A DNA stretch of 64,000 nucleotides from Desulfotomaculum copahuensis (lineage in GTDB: Bacteria > Bacillota > Desulfotomaculia > Desulfotomaculales > Desulfovirgulaceae): assembly GCF_001655685.1 (NCBI RefSeq), contig NZ_LYVF01000069.1:62001-126000 (forward strand), read 5' to 3'. The position numbers and the translations under genes are program-made. Numbering within the stretch: the first letter of the stretch is position 1; the number at the start of each line of letters is the position of its first letter. The notes beneath the pieces are model-generated. The model saw only the letters and a program-made list of their open reading frames with translations, did not search any database and had not been told where the DNA came from. Below are positions 17,846-27,053 of this stretch, one piece after another.

Positions 17846-18082
17846 ATGTCCAAAGTCATGGATAACATTATGGACGCCCTGGATCTGGAAACCTTTCTGG
17901 TCTGCGGCAGTGAGGAAGAAGGGCGCCGTCTAACCCTCCAGATGGTCAAGGAATTGGGGTTCAAAGACGCGGACATTGTATTTATCCAGTTCCAGGGACC
18001 GGGGGTCAGGGTACGCGCCAGGGCCTATGTGCACCGTTCCGGAGATGTCTACGGTTGGCTGGGAGGGGAGGTGGTTTCATGA
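17846..18082 (+). CDS. Small protein of unknown function, coupled to the B12 enzyme
   Basis: 78 residues, starting at ATG 17846 after a perfect AAGGAGG. The sequence MDNIMDALDLETFLVCGSEE followed by a short alpha/beta stretch (DADIVFIQFQ, VRVRARAYVHRSGDVYGWLGG) shows no recognised family. Its stop overlaps the ATG of the B12-binding fusion (ATGA), implying tight stoichiometric co-translation. A small accessory or bridging subunit of the B12 enzyme, comparable in position to the small subunits of aminomutases, is possible; no homology to those was recognised. Confidence 0.75.
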   Translation: MSKVMDNIMDALDLETFLVCGSEEEGRRLTLQMVKELGFKDADIVFIQFQGPGVRVRARAYVHRSGDVYGWLGGEVVS

Positions 18083-19899
18083 CGGCGCGGAAAATCCTGC
18101 TGGTGCCCCTGGATCCGGTACATGACGTGGGTCTGAAAATGATCCGGCGCGGCCTGGCGGAAGCGGGTCATGAGACTATGCTCCTGCCCCCCGACTTGAG
18201 TGTGGAGGAAGTGGTTCAGGAGGTCATGCGGACTGCGCCGGACACCGTGCTGATCAGCCGGACACTGGGGTACGGCGTGGCGGAAGTGCTGGCCAGGCTG
18301 GTGGACCTGCTGGACGCCGTGGGCGTCAGGGACAGGATCCGCCTGGGGGTGGGCGGTATGGCCGTCAGACCGGAACTGGCCGCCGAACTGGGTTTTGACG
18401 GCGGTTTCGGTCCGGGCACCACCGTGGCGGAGGCGCTGGCCTTTGTGGAAGACAGGGAATACCGGCAGGTGCAGGGTGATAGCCGGAAGGAAAAGCAGGA
18501 TTTCACAGCCGGCTACTCCTATGAATACCGCCATCGTGGGATCCGGGAAAAACTCGCCGCCATTACGGATATGATATTAACCTGGGCGGAAAACAAAACC
18601 TCACCGGGAGTTGAAAGGGCGGCCGTAAGGGAAGAACTGTGGGATGTGGACCGCTGGCGCAATTATGAGCCGGTGAATGACTTTTTTAACGCTTATGCCG
18701 GATTGTGCGGCGAAACGGCCCGTAACTTCTACGAAAAAGGGATTTTTCCGCCCAAAACCAGGCGCTTTACCCGGAAAGAAGTGGCCGCCCTGGAAGACTA
18801 TGTCTCCCGGACTGCAGAGCGGATGATGGCGCCGCGGCTGCAGCGCGGCCGTCCAAAACCGCTGGTTTTCAATCAGTACGGCACCGGCTGTCCCTTTATG
18901 GATATCGGCCACATCAAGGTCAGTGAAGGCTGGGGGGCGGACGGGGTGATCCACTTCGATCCCTCCTGGGGAGCCAGGACCGAGGGGCTTTTCGACGGTT
19001 TCCTGACCCATGAGGAGGACGGAACGCTGATTACCCCGGCCAACTTGAACCGGATCAAAAAATCCCTGGAACCCGGTACACTGTGGCAGGTGCGCGCCCA
19101 CCGGGGGTTGAACACTCCGGAGACGGCGGTGCTGGCCGGTAAAATAGGCGCCGATTTGACCAAAATAAATATCTGTTACGGGGCGCTGGGCGCCGGTACG
19201 GAGCCGGCCCGGATGACTGTGGACGGTATTTGGACCATCCGCTATGCGGCAAAGTACAACCTGCCTTTTGACGTGGTGACCAACGAGGAATTGTGCGGGG
19301 TACCCGCCTACAAGGCCTTTGCCGGGATGTTGATCACCGTCGATCTGGCGCTGCGCCTGGGCGGCAGGCCCGTCCTGCAGCCCCTGTTCTGTTATTCCCC
19401 GGAAGTAATGATTGGCGGTCAGATGGAGGACAACTATGTTGATTTCAACGCCGCCAAGGTGGTGGCGCTGAAGCAAATCATCGACGCGCCCGTCTGGCCG
19501 GGCGCCCCGGTAGGTTTTCTCACCCAGACGGAAGACCGGGTGCAGTCTTCCGCCGCCACGGCATTTCATGCCTGTGCCGCCGCCATGCTGGGCGCGGACG
19601 CCGTGACCATCGCCTCTTCCGATGAGGCTTATTCCGGCGGTCCGATCAGCGTCCCGGCCAAGATTGATACGCTGCAGGCGGTAAAAGCGGGCTTCCGGTT
19701 TTTCGGCCGTCTGGAACTGACGCCCACCCGGCAGGCGGAACTATGGAGTGAAGAAATCATCGCCGGCATTGAGGACACGCTGGCCCGGGTGGTGGAGAAG
19801 GGCGATTTCGTGCAGGCGCTGTATGACGGCGTGCTGGGAAGCAGGGAAGACGGCGCCTACCCGGGCCGCAACGGCCGGGGCACCGTGATTGAGAAATGA
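18079..19899 (+). CDS. B12-binding domain fused to a glutamate-mutase-E-like TIM barrel
   Basis: 606-residue predicted adenosylcobalamin-dependent mutase. Residues about 3-135 are a B12-binding Rossmann domain with lower-ligand His in DPVHDVG, followed by SRTLGYG, VGGMAV and FGPGTTVAEAL, matching the SLYGQ, VGG and PPGT landmarks of MutS-type domains. Residues about 250-600 resemble the TIM barrel of methylaspartate mutase epsilon (HRGLNTPETAVLAGKIGADL, QTEDRVQSSAATAFHACAAAMLGAD). The domains are normally separate subunits. The canonical Asp two before His is Pro, with Asp one residue earlier. ATG 18079 follows GGGAGGGGAGG and overlaps the upstream stop. The substrate is unknown. Confidence 0.8.
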   Translation: MTARKILLVPLDPVHDVGLKMIRRGLAEAGHETMLLPPDLSVEEVVQEVMRTAPDTVLISRTLGYGVAEVLARLVDLLDAVGVRDRIRLGVGGMAVRPELAAELGFDGGFGPGTTVAEALAFVEDREYRQVQGDSRKEKQDFTAGYSYEYRHRGIREKLAAITDMILTWAENKTSPGVERAAVREELWDVDRWRNYEPVNDFFNAYAGLCGETARNFYEKGIFPPKTRRFTRKEVAALEDYVSRTAERMMAPRLQRGRPKPLVFNQYGTGCPFMDIGHIKVSEGWGADGVIHFDPSWGARTEGLFDGFLTHEEDGTLITPANLNRIKKSLEPGTLWQVRAHRGLNTPETAVLAGKIGADLTKINICYGALGAGTEPARMTVDGIWTIRYAAKYNLPFDVVTNEELCGVPAYKAFAGMLITVDLALRLGGRPVLQPLFCYSPEVMIGGQMEDNYVDFNAAKVVALKQIIDAPVWPGAPVGFLTQTEDRVQSSAATAFHACAAAMLGADAVTIASSDEAYSGGPISVPAKIDTLQAVKAGFRFFGRLELTPTRQAELWSEEIIAGIEDTLARVVEKGDFVQALYDGVLGSREDGAYPGRNGRGTVIEK

Positions 19900-20969
19900 A
19901 AAAACTGACCGTCGGCATTATGGGTACGGCTAAAAATACCGGCAAGACTACCTCCACCATCGCCCTGTTGAATTATTTTTGCGACCGGGCGGTGTCGGTG
20001 GGACTGACCAGCATCGGTTTTGACGGTGAAAGACTGGATAATGTCACCGGCTTGCCCAAGCCCAGACTGTTTGTGCGCCGGAATGTGCTGGCGGCCACGG
20101 CGGAAACCTGCCTGGCGGCCGGCAGCGCCGGAATCAGGGTGATTGAGCGGCTGGGTGTCGGCACCCCGTTGGGTGAAGTAATCTGCGGCCGGGTGGAGCG
20201 GGAAGGCCTGCTGGTGCTGGCCGGGCCCAATCAAAGCAAATATTTGCGTCCCGTAATCGATTTCCTGCACCGGCAGGGAGCCGCGCTGGTCATGGTGGAC
20301 GGAGCGCTGAATCGGATTGTGCCCGTGGTGGAGACGGACGGGCTGATCCTGGCCACCGGGGCGTCCTATAAGCAAAATATTGCTGAGATTGCGCGGGACG
20401 CCGGCCACATCAGCGCTATCTGCAACCGGCCCGGTCAAATCCCGTTGCCGGCTGGAATAGCGGCCGCCGGCCGGACGGTGCTCTGGGACCGGCCGGGGCA
20501 TGTACTGGCGGACACGGTCGGCTCGCTGTTCCAGGCGGAAGATTTGCGGCCGCTGATGAACCGGGCGCGAAGTGCCGGGGGATTCTTTTGTCCGGGGGTG
20601 GTTTCGCCCGGATGCTTGAAAGAAATGCTGCAGATGCCCTTCCCGCGCAAGAGCACCTTTATTTTTGCCGATCCGGTCAAGCTCATCGTCGGCGGGGATC
20701 CGGCCGCGGCCGCTCACTTCATTACGGCGGTGAACGGCCGGGGGGGAACGGTGGGCTATCTGCGGCCGTTGCCCCTGCTGGCCGTTACAGTGAACCCTTT
20801 TTATCCCCGTTACCGTTACGAAACCCGGGATTACCAACCGGCTTATGTGGATGGTGAAGAGTTGCTGCACCGGGTTTCCAGTCTGGTGGATGTACCGGTA
20901 TGCGATGTCGTGGCGCAAGGCGGTGAAAAACTGAGCCGGCTGGTGGAAGCAATGATGCAAAAAGATTAA
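19896..20969 (+). CDS. P-loop protein resembling KamB-type aminomutase reactivase subunit
   Basis: 357 residues, starting in an ATGA overlap with the B12 fusion gene. Walker A is GTAKNTGKTT (residues 10-19). The following GLTSIGFDGERLDNVTGLP resembles, from memory, KamB-like proteins linked to lysine 5,6-aminomutase reactivation. Reactivases exchange inactivated cobalamin in B12 mutases at the cost of nucleotide hydrolysis, which suits the position directly behind the mutase-like gene. No MutL-type partner is present. The assignment rests on motif and context; a cofactor-delivery GTPase/ATPase is the main alternative. Confidence 0.72.
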   Translation: MKKLTVGIMGTAKNTGKTTSTIALLNYFCDRAVSVGLTSIGFDGERLDNVTGLPKPRLFVRRNVLAATAETCLAAGSAGIRVIERLGVGTPLGEVICGRVEREGLLVLAGPNQSKYLRPVIDFLHRQGAALVMVDGALNRIVPVVETDGLILATGASYKQNIAEIARDAGHISAICNRPGQIPLPAGIAAAGRTVLWDRPGHVLADTVGSLFQAEDLRPLMNRARSAGGFFCPGVVSPGCLKEMLQMPFPRKSTFIFADPVKLIVGGDPAAAAHFITAVNGRGGTVGYLRPLPLLAVTVNPFYPRYRYETRDYQPAYVDGEELLHRVSSLVDVPVCDVVAQGGEKLSRLVEAMMQKD

Positions 20970-21006
20970 CGGCGCCACGGCGGTTCAAGTGTCGGGGGGT
21001 GTGGTA

Positions 21007-21915
21007 ATGAGCGGGCTTTCGCGATCGCCGCATTTATTGCTGGTGCTGGCCACCTTTTTCTGGGGGGCGAATGCAGTGGTGGGGAAACTGCTGAGCAGCG
21101 AACTGCCGCCTTTTACCTTGAACGCGCTGCGCTGGGTGGTGGCCGTGGCTATTTTATTCCCCCTGGCCTGGAAGCTGGAGAAAAGAGAACTTTTACATTG
21201 GCGCTCCCAGTGGGGATGGTTGACTTTGATGGGACTGACCGGCGTGCTGGGGTTTAACGCCCTGCTATACTGGGGCGTGCACTTCACCAGTGCCATCAAC
21301 GCCTCCCTGATCAATGCCGCCGCTCCAATCATGATTGCCCTGCTGTCCTTTATTTTTTCCAAAGAGGCATTGCCGGGCCGTCAGGTGGCCGGGATGGCCG
21401 CGGCTTTGGCCGGGGTGATCTGGATCCTGACCGGGGGCAATCCTGCCGTGCTGTTGTCCCTGCGCTTCAACCCGGGCGATCTGATTGTACTGGCGGCTAT
21501 TTTGCTGTGGAGTATTTATTCCCTGGCGGTGCGCCGGGTGGCCGGGCACATGTCCAACCTGGCCGCCACCACCGTCAGCAGCGTGCTGAGTTTGGCCGCC
21601 CTGCTCCCGGTTTCCTGGTGGGAAGTGAAAATCACCGGTGTCTTTCATTTGGACTGGCGTGTCATGCTGGGGGTGCTTTATCTGGGGGTTTTTTGCTCGG
21701 TGCTGGCCTTCCTGTGGTGGAATTACGGAGTGGCCGCACTGGGGCCAGGCCGGGCGGCCGTGTTCATGTATCTCACCCCTTTGTTTACTGTTTTGCTGTC
21801 GGTCCTGTTCCTGGGCGAGCTGATTCAGGCCAGTCAGGTGGCGGGAGGGTTGCTGGTGATGACCGGGGTTTATCTTACTTCGGGTGAAAACAAACGTTCC
21901 TGTGTTTCCAGTTAA
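21007..21915 (+). CDS. EamA/DMT-family permease
   Basis: 302-residue inner-membrane transporter with ten predicted TM helices and two EamA repeats (LLLVLATFFWGANAVVGKLL opens the first, DLIVLAAILLWSIYSLAVRR the second). Members export amino acids, metabolites or nucleotides. ATG 21007 follows GGGGGTG and is preferred to GTG 20989. It starts about 40 bp after the KamB-like gene and is probably the last member of the B12/PLP operon, where it could move the pathway's amino acid substrate or product. Confidence 0.88.
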   Translation: MSGLSRSPHLLLVLATFFWGANAVVGKLLSSELPPFTLNALRWVVAVAILFPLAWKLEKRELLHWRSQWGWLTLMGLTGVLGFNALLYWGVHFTSAINASLINAAAPIMIALLSFIFSKEALPGRQVAGMAAALAGVIWILTGGNPAVLLSLRFNPGDLIVLAAILLWSIYSLAVRRVAGHMSNLAATTVSSVLSLAALLPVSWWEVKITGVFHLDWRVMLGVLYLGVFCSVLAFLWWNYGVAALGPGRAAVFMYLTPLFTVLLSVLFLGELIQASQVAGGLLVMTGVYLTSGENKRSCVSS

Positions 21916-21982
21916 TAAAGCAGGGCAAGATAGTAAAAAATTATCATTGATTATAAAGACTTTTTACACAGACAGGAAAAAT

Positions 21983-21995
21983 GTCACATTGTGAC
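21983..21995. promoter_or_regulatory. 13-bp perfect dyad upstream of the TerC-family gene
   Basis: GTCACA, T, TGTGAC, in the AT-rich gap 21916-22075. It has the look of a transcription-factor site. No yybP-ykoY (manganese) riboswitch core was recognised in this leader, although such riboswitches often precede TerC-family genes. Confidence 0.4.
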
Positions 21996-22075
21996 GAATT
22001 TTAAAGCAACGACGTAACGGCAAGTGATTCAATTTGTATGCGCGCTGTGTTCAACGAGCGTTGGGAGGCCCGGAA

Positions 22076-22753
22076 TTGGTTTCTTTGGCCGTGGCTTTGG
22101 TCAGCATAATCATTATCAATCTGGTGCTCAGCGGGGACAATGCACTGATGATCGCCATGGCCTGCCGGCGGCTGCCGGCGGTGCAGCAAAAAAGGGCCAT
22201 CTTTATCGGCACCTGCGGCGCTGTTGCCTTGCGCATAATCTTAACCATTGCCGCCGTTTATATCTTGAGAATCCCCTTTCTGCAAGTGGCGGGCGGTTTG
22301 ATGCTGATCTGGATCGCCGTCCGGCTGCTGGTTGACGATACTTGCGAAGACAACGTCTGCGAGGCCGGCTGTTTTTGGGAGGCGGTGAAAACCATCATGG
22401 TGGCCGATTTCATCATGAGCCTGGACAACATTCTCGGGGTGGCGGCGGCCGCCCGCGGCAACATCTGGTTGTTGATTTTCGGCCTGGCTTTAAGCATCCC
22501 GGTGGTGGTTTTTTGCAGCAGTTTGATCACCGGTCTGATGAAGCGCTTCCCGTTTCTGGTGGCTGTCGGGGCGGCCATCCTGGGCTGGACGGCCGCGGAA
22601 ATGATCATGAGGGATAAACTGGTGCAGCATTTCCTGGGCGCGGGTGTTTTGCCGCGGGTTGTACCCTTGCTGGCAGCCGCGGGGGTGGTCTTTGGCGGCC
22701 TCCTGCTGGCACGCCGTCAGCGTGCTCACCGCTGCGAACCGGATAAGCACTGA
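22076..22753 (+). CDS. TerC/YjbE-family integral membrane protein
   Basis: 225 residues with about seven TM helices. The family hallmarks are the two acidic intramembrane motifs NLVLSGDNALMIAMA and DFIMSLDNILGVAAAA, thought to bind metal. Members are implicated in manganese efflux and metallation of exported proteins. TTG 22076 is chosen because GGGAGG (22063-22068) sits seven bases upstream and the first TM starts there; an upstream in-frame ATG lacks a ribosome site. A Cys/acid cluster DDTCEDNVCEAGC in the cytoplasmic loop between the two motifs is unusual and could bind metal. Confidence 0.9.
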   Translation: MVSLAVALVSIIIINLVLSGDNALMIAMACRRLPAVQQKRAIFIGTCGAVALRIILTIAAVYILRIPFLQVAGGLMLIWIAVRLLVDDTCEDNVCEAGCFWEAVKTIMVADFIMSLDNILGVAAAARGNIWLLIFGLALSIPVVVFCSSLITGLMKRFPFLVAVGAAILGWTAAEMIMRDKLVQHFLGAGVLPRVVPLLAAAGVVFGGLLLARRQRAHRCEPDKH

Positions 22754-22886
22754 CGGTCCGGAAGTTTGCTTCATTTTTTTCGGATGTTTTTCCTGGCTCC
22801 CTGCCCGCTGACGCGTCACCGGCCGGAAGAAAAAATGGGCGGAGGTTTGTATTCAGTGCAGGTATCAGAGCACAACCCTTCCTTAA

Positions 22887-22924
22887 AAGAAGGTGGTAAT
22901 TGACTTACCACCTTCTTAATTTTT
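22887..22924 (+). terminator. Strong rho-independent terminator before gltX
   Basis: A perfect 13-bp stem, AAGAAGGTGGTAA (22887-22899) against TTACCACCTTCTT (22905-22917), with a TTGAC loop and five T. It lies in the 384-bp gap 22754-23137; no gene is evident in the rest of that gap beyond the gltX promoter. Confidence 0.88.
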
Positions 22925-23019
22925 CCCCGCCGTTGGGAATGAGCAAGCCAAAGGAGAAACCCCGGGCATCAGGGGCGGAAAAAGCAGGGAGGCCGGCCGG
23001 TTATAAACAGGTGAACAAG

Positions 23020-23049
23020 TTGCCTCCGCCGCGCGGCGGATGGTATAAT
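23020..23049 (+). promoter_or_regulatory. gltX promoter
   Basis: TTGCCT (23020-23025), 18 bp, then TATAAT (23044-23049) with a TGG extended -10. It lies about 90 bp upstream of the gltX start. No T-box consensus was found in the leader. Confidence 0.75.
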
Positions 23050-23137
23050 AGGAACGAAAACTGGCGATGGCCGGACGGTGTGGCCGGACCGCGTCATTTG
23101 CCGTTGATTAATGTGTGTAAGTAGAGGAGGAACTCTT

Positions 23138-24598
23138 TTGCCCCGGGTAAAAGTAAGATTCGCCCCCAGCCCGACCGGCCCGCTGCACATCGGCGGCGCC
23201 CGGTCGGCGCTGTTCAACTGGCTGTATGCCCGCCATACCGGCGGCAGTTTTCTGGTACGCATGGAAGATACCGACCGGGAGCGTTCGTCTCGGGAATCGG
23301 AGGAAAACATCCTGGCCGCCCTGCGTTGGCTGGGCCTGGACTGGGACGAGGGCATCGGGGCGGGTGGCCCCAACGGCCCCTACCGGCAGACCGAACGGCT
23401 AGACATTTACCGGGGCTATGCACAGCAGATGCTGGACGCCGGTTTGGCCTACCACTGCTACTGCACGGAGGAAGAGCTGACTGCTGAACGGGAGGCTTTG
23501 CTGGCCAAAGGGGAGATGCCCCGCTATCTGGGACGCTGCCGCAATCTCAGCCCGCAGGAGCGCGCCCGTTGTGAAGCCGCCGGCAGGCGGCCGGTGCTGC
23601 GCTTCAAGGTACCGGCGGGGCAAACCGTAGTGGTGCATGATCAGGTGCGGGGTGCGGTATCCTTTGACTGTGACGGCATCGGGGATTTTATCATTATGAA
23701 ATCGGACGGCATTCCCACTTATAACTTCGCCGTGGTGGTGGATGACCACCTGATGGGTATCACCCATGTCATCCGGGCGGAGGAGCACCTGCCCAACACG
23801 CCCCGGCAGATCCTGCTCTACCGGGCGCTGGGCTGGCCGGAGCCGGAGTTTGCCCACGTCTCGTTGATCCTGGGCGCCGACCGCACCAAGATGAGCAAGC
23901 GCCACGGGGCCACCTCCATTGAGCAATATCAGGAGTTGGGCTACCTGCCGGAAGCGCTGGTCAATTTTCTGGCCCTTTTGGGCTGGTCGCCAGGTGGCGA
24001 GGATGAGGTTTTCAGCCCGGAGCAGCTCAAGGAATTGTTTACCCTGGACCGGGTGGCCAAAAGCCCGGCCGTCTTTGACCTGGAAAAGCTCAACTGGTTG
24101 AACGGCCACTATATCCGGCAGTGCCCGCTGGAGCGGATCACTGATTTGGCCATCCCCTTCCTGCAAAAAGCCGGCTATATCACAGGGGAAATTACACCGG
24201 AGCGGTATGCCCGGCTCAAATCCCTGGTGGCGGCGGTGCGGGACTACCTGTCCAACCTGGCGGAGATTACGCAACACGTGGATATTTTCTTTGCCCAGGA
24301 AACGCCGCCGGTGGACGACGAGGCCCGGGCGGTGCTGACCGGGGAGCAGGTGCCGGCGGTGCTCGCCGCCCTGCGGGAAAAGATGGTCGCCCTGAACGAG
24401 CTGGATGAAGAAACTGCCCGCATGATATTGAAAAAACTGCCCAGGGAACTGGGTTTGGGCGGGAAGAAAGTTTATATGCCGCTCCGGGTGGCGCTGACCG
24501 GCCGCACCCACGGGCCGGAGCTCTACCAGGTGCTCCCCCTGCTCGGACCGGAGAAGGTTGCCGGGCGCCTGGCCCGGGCGGCCGGGCGATGTAGCTAG
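23138..24598 (+). CDS. gltX: Glutamyl-tRNA synthetase
   Basis: Class I aminoacyl-tRNA synthetase charging tRNA-Glu, 486 residues, the usual length. The HIGH motif is [13 protein letters not shown] (His17) and the KMSKS motif is KMSKR at 251-255. The [24 protein letters not shown] segment is the conserved catalytic core. TTG 23138 is preceded by AGAGGAGG; an upstream in-frame ATG lacks support. It begins the gltX-cysE-cysS-mrnC-rlmB-rae1 order found in many Firmicutes. It may be non-discriminating (also charging tRNA-Gln) if Gat amidotransferase is used; that cannot be judged here. Confidence 0.97.
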   Translation: MPRVKVRFAPSPTGPLHIGGARSALFNWLYARHTGGSFLVRMEDTDRERSSRESEENILAALRWLGLDWDEGIGAGGPNGPYRQTERLDIYRGYAQQMLDAGLAYHCYCTEEELTAEREALLAKGEMPRYLGRCRNLSPQERARCEAAGRRPVLRFKVPAGQTVVVHDQVRGAVSFDCDGIGDFIIMKSDGIPTYNFAVVVDDHLMGITHVIRAEEHLPNTPRQILLYRALGWPEPEFAHVSLILGADRTKMSKRHGATSIEQYQELGYLPEALVNFLALLGWSPGGEDEVFSPEQLKELFTLDRVAKSPAVFDLEKLNWLNGHYIRQCPLERITDLAIPFLQKAGYITGEITPERYARLKSLVAAVRDYLSNLAEITQHVDIFFAQETPPVDDEARAVLTGEQVPAVLAALREKMVALNELDEETARMILKKLPRELGLGGKKVYMPLRVALTGRTHGPELYQVLPLLGPEKVAGRLARAAGRCS

Positions 24599-24646
24599 AT
24601 CCCTCCGGGGGAATTTCCTCGCCTTTGACGGCCCGGACGGGCGCCA

Positions 24647-24675
24647 CGGGTACCGGCGGTTGAACGCGGTACCCG
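24647..24675 (+). other. Hairpin in the gltX-cysE gap
   Basis: CGGGTACCG (24647-24655) pairs with CGGTACCCG (24667-24675) around an 11-nt loop. There is no T tract, and it does not match the T-box antiterminator consensus despite the ACCGCG-like look. It may be an mRNA processing or stability element between gltX and cysE. Confidence 0.4.
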
Positions 24676-24789
24676 GAACGGGCGTACCGTTATGAGAGCC
24701 GGCGGTGTAGCGTGTGAGCCGGGAATTTCCCCAATTATTTGCTTATAGACAGAGCAAGATGGACTGCTTTATTCGCGGGAGGGATAGAT

Positions 24790-25497
24790 ATGTTTGGACG
24801 GCTGAGAAGGGACGTGCGGGCCGTTTTTGAACGGGACCCGGCGGCCAAGAGCCTGGTGGAGGTATTGCTGTGCTATCCCGGTCTGCATGCCATTTTGATG
24901 CACCGGGTGGCCCATTTTTTCTACCGCAAGCGTTTATTTGTCGTGGCCCGGCTGCTCTCCCAGTTCTCCCGCTGGTTGACCCAGATTGAGATTCACCCGG
25001 GGGCAAAAATCGGTGAGGGATTGTTTATCGATCACGGCGCTGGAGTGGTGATTGGCGAAACCGCCGAAGTGGGCGACAACGTGACTATCTATCAGGGGGT
25101 GACCCTGGGCGGTACGGGGAAGGAAAAGGGGAAGCGCCATCCCACTATCGGCAACAATGTGGTGATCAGCACCGGGGCTAAAATCCTGGGCTCGTTTACC
25201 GTGGGGGACAACGCCAAAATCGGCGCCGGTTCGGTGGTTTTAAAGCCGGTGCCCCCCAACAGCACGGTGGTGGGCGTGCCCGGACGGGTGGTGGTGCAGG
25301 ACGGCCGGCGGGTAAGCCCGGCCGGCCCGCCGGTGATCGATCTGCGGCACGATCTGCTGCCCGACCCGGTGGCGGAAATGATCAACAGCATGTTAACGAA
25401 CATCAAGTACCTGGAAAACAGGGTGCGCGAACTGGAAAGGAGCGCCGGGGCGGACCGGACTGTACCGCCGGAGACCTGCGAAGACGGTTTTGAATAG
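24790..25497 (+). CDS. cysE: Serine O-acetyltransferase
   Basis: Transfers acetyl from acetyl-CoA to L-serine, giving O-acetylserine for cysteine synthesis. It has 235 residues. The N-terminal helical part ([26 protein letters not shown]) is followed by a left-handed beta helix of hexapeptide repeats, including [22 protein letters not shown] and the loop [15 protein letters not shown] 24790 follows GGGAGGG. A tail beyond the usual core ends in a charged coil, and its 3' end lies just before cysS, giving a cysteine synthesis-charging pair. Confidence 0.96.
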   Translation: MFGRLRRDVRAVFERDPAAKSLVEVLLCYPGLHAILMHRVAHFFYRKRLFVVARLLSQFSRWLTQIEIHPGAKIGEGLFIDHGAGVVIGETAEVGDNVTIYQGVTLGGTGKEKGKRHPTIGNNVVISTGAKILGSFTVGDNAKIGAGSVVLKPVPPNSTVVGVPGRVVVQDGRRVSPAGPPVIDLRHDLLPDPVAEMINSMLTNIKYLENRVRELERSAGADRTVPPETCEDGFE

Positions 25498-25540
25498 GCC
25501 GGGCGGCTTATATTCTTTTGAGAAGGAAAGGAATTTGGGT

Positions 25541-27004
25541 ATGCAGTTATACAATACACTCACCCGGCGCAAGGAGGAATTTGTGCCGCGCGAACCGGGG
25601 CAGGTGGCCATGTATGTTTGTGGTCCCACCACCTATAATTACATTCATCTGGGCAACGCCCGGCCGCTGGTGTTTTTCGACACGGTGCGCCGCTATTTCG
25701 AGTACCGCGGTTACCGGGTGCTCTATGTCCAGAATTTTACCGATATTGACGATAAAATCATCAACCGCGCCCGGGAGGAGAAGGCCGACGCCCTGCTGCT
25801 GGCACAAAAATATGTGGCGGAATATTTCAAGGACGCCGACGCCTTGAATGTGCGGCGGGCTGACATTCATCCCCGGGTGTCCGGGCATCTGCCGGAAATA
25901 ACCGCCATGATTGCAGCGCTGCTGGAAAAAGGGGCCGCCTATGTGGTGGATGGGGACGTCTACTTTCACATCGCCTCCTTTCCGGCCTACGGCCGGCTGT
26001 CCGGCCGTTCCCTGGACGAAATGCAGGCCGGCGCACGGGTGGAAGTGGACCCGCGGAAAAAGCACCCGATGGATTTCGCCCTCTGGAAGGCGGCCAAACC
26101 GGGCGAGCCGGCCTGGGACAGTCCCTGGGGAAAAGGCCGTCCGGGCTGGCACATCGAGTGTTCGGCCATGGCGGTGAAGTATCTGGGCCATAATTTCGAT
26201 ATTCACGGGGGCGGCTTCGACCTGATTTTCCCCCACCACGAGAATGAGATCGCCCAGGCGGAGGCGGCCACCGGCCGTCCCTTCGCCCGTTACTGGATGC
26301 ACAACGGGTTTATCACTGTCAACCAGGAGAAGATGTCCAAGTCCCTGGGCAACTTCTTTCTGGTGCGTGAGATCCTGGAAAAATTTCCGCCGCCGGTGGT
26401 GCGCTTTTTCCTGTTGTCCACTCATTACCGCAGCCCGCTTGACTTTGACGACGAAAAGCTGGCCGCGGCCGGGCGGGGACTGGAACGCATCAAAACAAGC
26501 ATCCGGCTGCTTGCCGAGGCAATGGGCCGGGGCTCCGGAAGTGAAAAGCCGCCGGCTGCCGGTGATGACTTCCCGGCCACGCTGGAAAAGTACCGGCAGG
26601 ACTTTATCGCGGCCATGGATGACGACTTCAACACCGCCCTGGCCATCGGTATTTTCTTCGAACTGGCCCGCGAAGTGAATACTTATTTGCAGGACGGTTC
26701 CAAAGGCGGCGGGCTGCGGCAGGATGACCTGGCAAAGGCCATGTCCTTGTTTTTCGACTTCAACCGGGTGCTCGGGCTGTTTCCGGTGGACGTAACCGCC
26801 GGCCGCATCCGGCTGGAAGAGCCGGCTGGTGATGACGACAAGCTGACCGCCGGTTTGATTGCCCTGCTGCTGGAAGTGCGCGGCCAGGCCCGGGCGCGCA
26901 AGGACTGGGCCGCCGCCGACCGCATCCGGGACGGTTTGAAGGAACTGGGTATCATTCTGGAAGATACACCGCAGGGCGTGCGCTGGAAAAGGCAGCAAGG
27001 ATAG
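25541..27004 (+). CDS. cysS: Cysteinyl-tRNA synthetase
   Basis: Class I synthetase for tRNA-Cys, 487 residues. Zinc-ligand Cys27 is in [15 protein letters not shown], with the HIGH-like HLGN at 36-39. KMSKS is at 264-268. The remaining zinc ligands lie in WHIECSAM and [12 protein letters not shown] 25541 is preceded by AAGGAAAGGAA; a possible upstream in-frame start overlaps cysE and adds an unrelated extension. Mini-RNase III follows 50 bp later, as in Bacillus. Confidence 0.97.
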   Translation: MQLYNTLTRRKEEFVPREPGQVAMYVCGPTTYNYIHLGNARPLVFFDTVRRYFEYRGYRVLYVQNFTDIDDKIINRAREEKADALLLAQKYVAEYFKDADALNVRRADIHPRVSGHLPEITAMIAALLEKGAAYVVDGDVYFHIASFPAYGRLSGRSLDEMQAGARVEVDPRKKHPMDFALWKAAKPGEPAWDSPWGKGRPGWHIECSAMAVKYLGHNFDIHGGGFDLIFPHHENEIAQAEAATGRPFARYWMHNGFITVNQEKMSKSLGNFFLVREILEKFPPPVVRFFLLSTHYRSPLDFDDEKLAAAGRGLERIKTSIRLLAEAMGRGSGSEKPPAAGDDFPATLEKYRQDFIAAMDDDFNTALAIGIFFELAREVNTYLQDGSKGGGLRQDDLAKAMSLFFDFNRVLGLFPVDVTAGRIRLEEPAGDDDKLTAGLIALLLEVRGQARARKDWAAADRIRDGLKELGIILEDTPQGVRWKRQQG

Positions 27005-27053
27005 ATTTCAACCGGCCGGCGGCGAAAAATGTAAAAACTGCGGGGAATGCTTG

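Noticed and set aside
22900-23124. 74-codon plus-strand frame before gltX
   Set aside because: It starts inside the terminator hairpin, covers the gltX promoter and has a composition unlike a protein.
24599-24789. Possible T-box before cysE
   Set aside because: The hairpin there resembles a T-box only in part; the conserved antiterminator core (AGGGTGGNACCGCG) is absent.
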